NCBI GenBank assembly: GCA_019057475.1 | Contig: DXJO01000052.1 | Location: 1 to 64,000, forward strand | From: Candidatus Thorarchaeota archaeon | GTDB lineage: Archaea; Asgardarchaeota; Thorarchaeia; Thorarchaeales; Thorarchaeaceae | DNA: 64,000 nt | Direction of reading: 5' to 3' | Shown: positions 61,801 through 64,000 of the stretch, one piece after another | Layout of the letters: each line of letters starts with the position of its first letter | How positions within the stretch are numbered: position 1 is the first letter of the stretch | The notes under the pieces: model-generated | Told to the model about the DNA's origin: nothing | Seen by the model: the letters and a program-made list of their open reading frames with translations, nothing else | Database searches by the model: none | Translations under genes and position numbers: made by a program

Positions 61801-62396
61801 AGCTGCATTTCCACCTTTCCAAGATTTGATTCGCTCTCGGTCAGTTTCTTCAGAGCTCTCTCTTTCTGTTCATCGTAGGCCGAGATTCCTGCAATCTCCT
61901 CTATCAGCTTACGACGGTCATTGGGGTTGACCTTGACCATTTGTGCGATTTCACCTTGCAGGACCAGATTGTATCCATTCGGGTCCACTCCGATGCCACC
62001 CAAGACGTCCAACACAGAGGCTCTCGTGACGGTCTTATCGTTGATTTTGCACACCGACTTGCCAGAGTCATCAAGCCGCCTCGCGACAACAACTTTGTCC
62101 GCGTCAACCTGTAGGCCCCTGTCTCGGTTATTGAAGTGAAGCTCCACTACTGCAGATTTGGCTTTTGCAGGCATGCCTGGCTTCGGAGGCGAGTAAAGAA
62201 GGTCCGAGAATACGGTTGCTCGGAGTGTCTTTGCACTCAGCTGTCCAAGAACAAAGAGAAGGGCATCAACAACGTTGGATTTCCCAGATCCGTTAGGACC
62301 AACGATACATGTGAACCCTCGTCTGAACTTGATGGTGACGTTGTCTCGACCGAATGACTTGAAGCCCTTGCATACAAGCTTTTCAATCCAGACCAA
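58806..62396 (-). CDS. smc: Chromosome segregation protein SMC
   Basis: 1196 residues. Walker A GPNGSGKS at 33-40, two long coiled coils with a hinge at about 520-670 (SGTIDGIHGTVAEL and SLDGDLVERSGLVTGGHYQRR), then the ABC signature AMSGGEKTL and Walker B FYVFDEIDAALD near the C-terminus. Forms the ring of archaeal condensin with ScpA and ScpB, encoded downstream with overlaps. A Roadblock gene lies 189 bases upstream on the same strand. Confidence 0.97.
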   Translation of the reverse strand: MVWIEKLVCKGFKSFGRDNVTIKFRRGFTCIVGPNGSGKSNVVDALLFVLGQLSAKTLRATVFSDLLYSPPKPGMPAKAKSAVVELHFNNRDRGLQVDADKVVVARRLDDSGKSVCKINDKTVTRASVLDVLGGIGVDPNGYNLVLQGEIAQMVKVNPNDRRKLIEEIAGISAYDEQKERALKKLTESESNLGKVEMQLQERRRQLEKLQEERTGALRYSEVRKRIQEIHVDSLAWNMIKGKSRTQTINETLAERVEEAEKLARDLIEVEQGLEQTDAEIEEIDTLIDEITGGDSSRVSEQYGIVSAAVNHAKGEMDRKREEFEKTGEECKSLEEELGSVQNEMQGSESRMKERDGELTELDKEIKQVSGTISKLEERLESEQDSYYENTLRLQDFNNQMRLLDEGVSEIRSTIKSDSRELGIAYEELRDAEDGLTRTEKELHELNQVVPAKEAELQEAEKTEELKRAELEQVTNHLVALDAEVAESGKILAATREELVRIQARHDALKEAEDTFLKRRRAVAKILELRDSGTIDGIHGTVAELGTINPDYSVALEVAAGNRLSHIVVANENVATQCIDVLKRDRIGRASFIPLTKIRTRAPGKASKEKGVIGFALDLVTFKPEMKPAFEFVFSDTLVTENFETAKRMGFSQWRAVSLDGDLVERSGLVTGGHYQRRATGLSLQIVDTSPEVAERLKGLEAIHNDLREQQDEMHEMKIGLEKNIEDLSRSSYRAGIEVKGQRESLEGKEERVESLKNKIEVINLTIGELEAQIKELRERDDEITTQREHVRTQRDECNEALVKSDAAKLNQEIKDLKEVLEHNKRKREAISTEATKLRVSIDERLGPKAIELEKALQSLKDALPGLNDGVKRVELELAERENEFKELKSERDKINEAVKDKRVRQLEMKETLRNFRLQHEEIREGQTSNEKAVYRLQTEQSRLDIDLVALKAELENLADAEEETKKREKMRELTRREIDEMDEKIRELERELEAMGPVNLKSLTDYDAEREKYDEIVDKKTRLEEEHKEILSFMEEIEAEKTRKFLQVYNDIADNFSTVFARLSPGGEGHLMLENPEHPLMGGITVKTKPRGKDLVTLDAMSGGEKTLTGLALIFAIQMYSPSSFYVFDEIDAALDNVNAHNVASLISEMSKSSQFIVVSLRDTTVRKADLLIGVTNQDGISRVVSVDLEEVEAMA

Positions 62397-62585
62397 GACA
62401 GATTCCCATCCAACAAATGCTGTATAGCTTAACCAACTACTATGGCGTGCCCATCATTGACAATCCGAGTGCCTTCTTTTGCGTAAGTAATACCCAGATG
62501 ATACCCAGATATGCTCTGTTGGGTGGCGTGTGTATTATGTCTACTCTACAAAAAGGTAACTCTAGGGAAGACATCACTCGTTCTC

Positions 62586-62948
62586 TTACTCAAGTATCGC
62601 TAGCAATGCGCGCCTAAGCGCCATCCGGATGAGTCCCATCGACTCTCTTGCAGATTCACCTGCCAATCCAGCGAGGACAATCTTGACGTCGCCAAGGATA
62701 AGAACGAAGCCCTTCTCGGATGCAATGCTGACCTCCTTGAGGCCGCCCTTGTCCAGACCGTTGGCCAACTGAGAGGAGTTAGAAGCTATCTGAACAACCA
62801 GTTTCGCAACATCTGTAAACTTGATATCTCCAGTTATGGTGTGACCAAACAAAACCTTCCCCTTTGCGTCACAGACTATCATGCCTTGGATGTCAGCGTT
62901 TGATGCCATCGTTTCCGAAACAATTCTCTCAAGTTTGGCTTTGTCCAT
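62586..62948 (-). CDS. Roadblock/LC7 domain protein
   Basis: 120 residues forming one Roadblock/LC7 fold. The central strand pair IQGMIVCDAKGKVLFGHTI and the C-terminal FVLILGDVKIVLAGL are typical. Such proteins scaffold small GTPases and are numerous in Asgard archaea. TATA-like ATATAAAC on this strand near 63007-63015 could be its promoter. Confidence 0.85.
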   Translation of the reverse strand: MDKAKLERIVSETMASNADIQGMIVCDAKGKVLFGHTITGDIKFTDVAKLVVQIASNSSQLANGLDKGGLKEVSIASEKGFVLILGDVKIVLAGLAGESARESMGLIRMALRRALLAILE

Positions 62949-63116
62949 GGTTGACCATACTCCATCAAGGCAATCAGGTGTTTGCCGATTTGTGCTGTCT
63001 TGAATCGTTTATATCTTCTGTGCTATCAGACTCTATCGTATTATTATTGCAGACAGTTCTCTCACTATGGTTATGTTAAGTCCTGCACCTCAGCTGCAGC
63101 GGACGAGGTGTCAACT

Positions 63117-63173
63117 ATGAACTTGGCACAGATGAAACGCAGCTCAAAGGACCTCTTTGAGGACGAGGAATAG
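63117..63173 (+). CDS. Possible 18-residue small protein
   Basis: ATG at 63117 with GAGGTG upstream (about 63104-63109) gives a peptide beginning MNLAQMKRSS and ending in acidic EDEE. A hairpin terminator follows 16 bases after its stop. The unit could instead be a small RNA, or the coding frame could begin earlier (62982). Evidence is limited to the ribosome site and terminator. It sits in the gene-free stretch 62949-63262. Confidence 0.3.
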   Translation: MNLAQMKRSSKDLFEDEE

Positions 63174-63188
63174 GTCCTTAGCTGTGAT

Positions 63189-63226
63189 GGGGGTTGCTGC
63201 TCCTCGTCACAAGCATCCCCCTTTTT
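63189..63226 (+). terminator. Hairpin-T terminator
   Basis: GGGGGTTGCT (63189-63198) pairs with AGCATCCCCC (63212-63221) with one mismatch, and five T follow (63222-63226). It implies a plus-strand transcript ending here, upstream of repeat copy 2. Confidence 0.65.
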
Positions 63227-63262
63227 CAGAACTCCAATCCGGTATTATACGGAGTCTTATTT

Positions 63263-63541
63263 CCGTTGCCCGAAACCTGTGCAATCCTAGACATCAATGT
63301 CCTTGACTCATGTTCGGTTCCTGATTCATTGAGGTCTGCTCTGCGGATCCTACTGGATCTGCGACAAGTCTCACGTCCTCTCCACAGGCGTTTTCTGTCT
63401 CCGTCCAACTGGCGGCGACCAAATTGCATGGAGGCCCTAGCAACCAGCATCGAACATCCACAATACTTAATCCTGAGCATATGTTATAACTACCTACAAA
63501 ATGTCCAAGATTGTACAGGTTCTTGGCAGCTGTTGCATACC
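63263..63541. repeat. 279-base dispersed repeat, copy 2
   Basis: Same orientation and net length as copy 1 at 41-319. The identical 54-base block is at 63367-63420. The hairpin corresponding to copy 1's 121-140 is GCGGATCC/GGATCTGC, where a G-T pair and a new C-G pair replace the mismatched position of copy 1, so pairing is kept. The minus-strand frame that is open in copy 1 is interrupted here. Flanking bases are unrelated. Confidence 0.8.
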
Positions 63542-63675
63542 CTCTCCGAGAGTCTAAATGAGTGTGCAATTGCGCAAAACGTCATCATAACGCAGAGCAC
63601 ATCATCACAACTCTCAAATAGCAAACTGCGGCGTAGAGAGTGCAAAAAGGACAACTCCAGCGAGGACTCCATAGT

Positions 63676-63966
63676 TTGATAACCCAAGAGAAACTTCAAG
63701 CGATTCTTTCCAAGCTGAAAGCACAAGAAGGGTTCAGAGGGGTGGTAGTGACAACAATGGAGGGTCTCCCGCTGAGCAGTGACTTGGATGCGGCAACAAC
63801 TGAAAATGTAGCTGCAATCATAACCTCTCTCGTCGGCAAGGCATTTGATGCCGTAAGTGAGATGAAAGAGGGGACACTATCATTCCTGACTCTCGATACG
63901 TCGCAGGGTCAAATTAACATCGCACCGAACGAAGAAGAGGGTTTGATATTAGTAGTCCTCAAGTAG
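63676..63966 (+). CDS. Roadblock/LC7 domain protein
   Basis: 97 residues from the TTG at 63676, with an upstream ATG at 63640 as alternative. The domain core is FRGVVVTTMEGLPLSSDLD, then the helical VAAIITSLVGKAFDAV and a final strand LILVVLK. Like the gene at 62586 it belongs to the Roadblock/LC7 fold, but the two are not close paralogs. Another start codon 24 bases later suggests an operon, possibly with a GTPase or another scaffold. Confidence 0.8.
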   Translation: MITQEKLQAILSKLKAQEGFRGVVVTTMEGLPLSSDLDAATTENVAAIITSLVGKAFDAVSEMKEGTLSFLTLDTSQGQINIAPNEEEGLILVVLK

Positions 63967-63990
63967 AAAGAAGTGAAAGAGGGTATTAGC

Positions 63991-64000
63991 ATGACCGATG
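63991..64000 (+). CDS. Start of a downstream gene, truncated by window edge
   Basis: An ATG at 63991 preceded by GAGGG (63979-63983) about seven bases upstream begins a reading frame (MTD...) that runs off the end. It follows the Roadblock gene by 24 bases and is likely in its operon. The product cannot be identified. Confidence 0.5.

Noticed and set aside
62982-63173. 63-residue protein starting at 62982
   Set aside because: Its first 45 residues are Cys/Tyr/Leu-rich and overlap a probable promoter for the Roadblock gene. Only the 18-codon end with a ribosome site was kept, at low confidence.
41-63541. Direct repeats as ends of a 63 kb integrated element
   Set aside because: The interval is full of core archaeal genes, with no integrase, and the repeats are diverged rather than identical.

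Overview
The window is a 64 kb stretch of archaeal chromosome. The gene content is archaeal throughout: 20S proteasome beta subunit, archaeal NMN adenylyltransferase, CTP-dependent riboflavin kinase, Taw1 and Trm5 for wyosine-type tRNA modification, RNA 3'-phosphate cyclase, S8e, archaeal-type prolyl-tRNA synthetase, RqcH/NEMF, a geranylgeranyl reductase and BHB-type tRNA introns. Two Roadblock/LC7 proteins, a PCI-like winged-helix/zinc-ribbon protein and a clear EMC6-like membrane protein point to an Asgard-type archaeon (Thorarchaeota-like is my guess). That placement is inference, because no rRNA is present.

Layout. 1-10 kb: a 279-base element that recurs at the right end of the window; a PerR/peroxiredoxin divergent pair with a PerR-box-like palindrome; then housekeeping genes (a COG1665 nucleotidyltransferase-like protein, Trm5, DUF371, Pcm, RibK, EndoV, translin, Taw1, a B12-binding radical SAM protein and a proteasome beta subunit whose Thr1 position is Ala). 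10-20 kb: Nog1-like GTPase, RtcA, NadM, ProS, a dehydrogenase, a MutS2-like ATPase, a phosphoesterase, and a tRNA-Asn gene that appears to carry two introns. 20-34 kb: ZIP transporter, a large secreted protein, an HNH/NUMOD3 endonuclease-like gene beside a CAU-anticodon tRNA with a non-canonical intron, tRNA-Glu, NadC, AMMECR1, dihydroorotase, CBS proteins, RqcH, EMC6-like protein and a prepilin peptidase. 33.6-38.6 kb: a fumarate block, two-subunit class I fumarase followed by a TfrAB-type fumarate reductase.

38.6-51 kb: the accessory-looking part. It has an HxlR regulator with a repeated operator, a membrane methyltransferase, two tandem paralogous radical SAM proteins, and a five-gene minus-strand operon (winged-helix protein, small P-loop ATPase, 1284-residue BrxC-like ATPase, PglZ-like phosphatase-fold protein, HerA-like ATPase). 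This operon resembles the core of BREX but has no methyltransferase, BrxA/B or obvious nuclease. It is the best candidate here for an undescribed defence-like system.

51-64 kb: geranylgeranyl reductase, a surface protein next to a membrane-anchored HTH regulator, a HEAT protein with a histone-H1-like lysine-rich tail, HypA and HypE, S8e, an SMC-ScpA-ScpB operon, two Roadblock proteins and the second copy of the 279-base element. No CRISPR array, rRNA or intact insertion sequence was seen.
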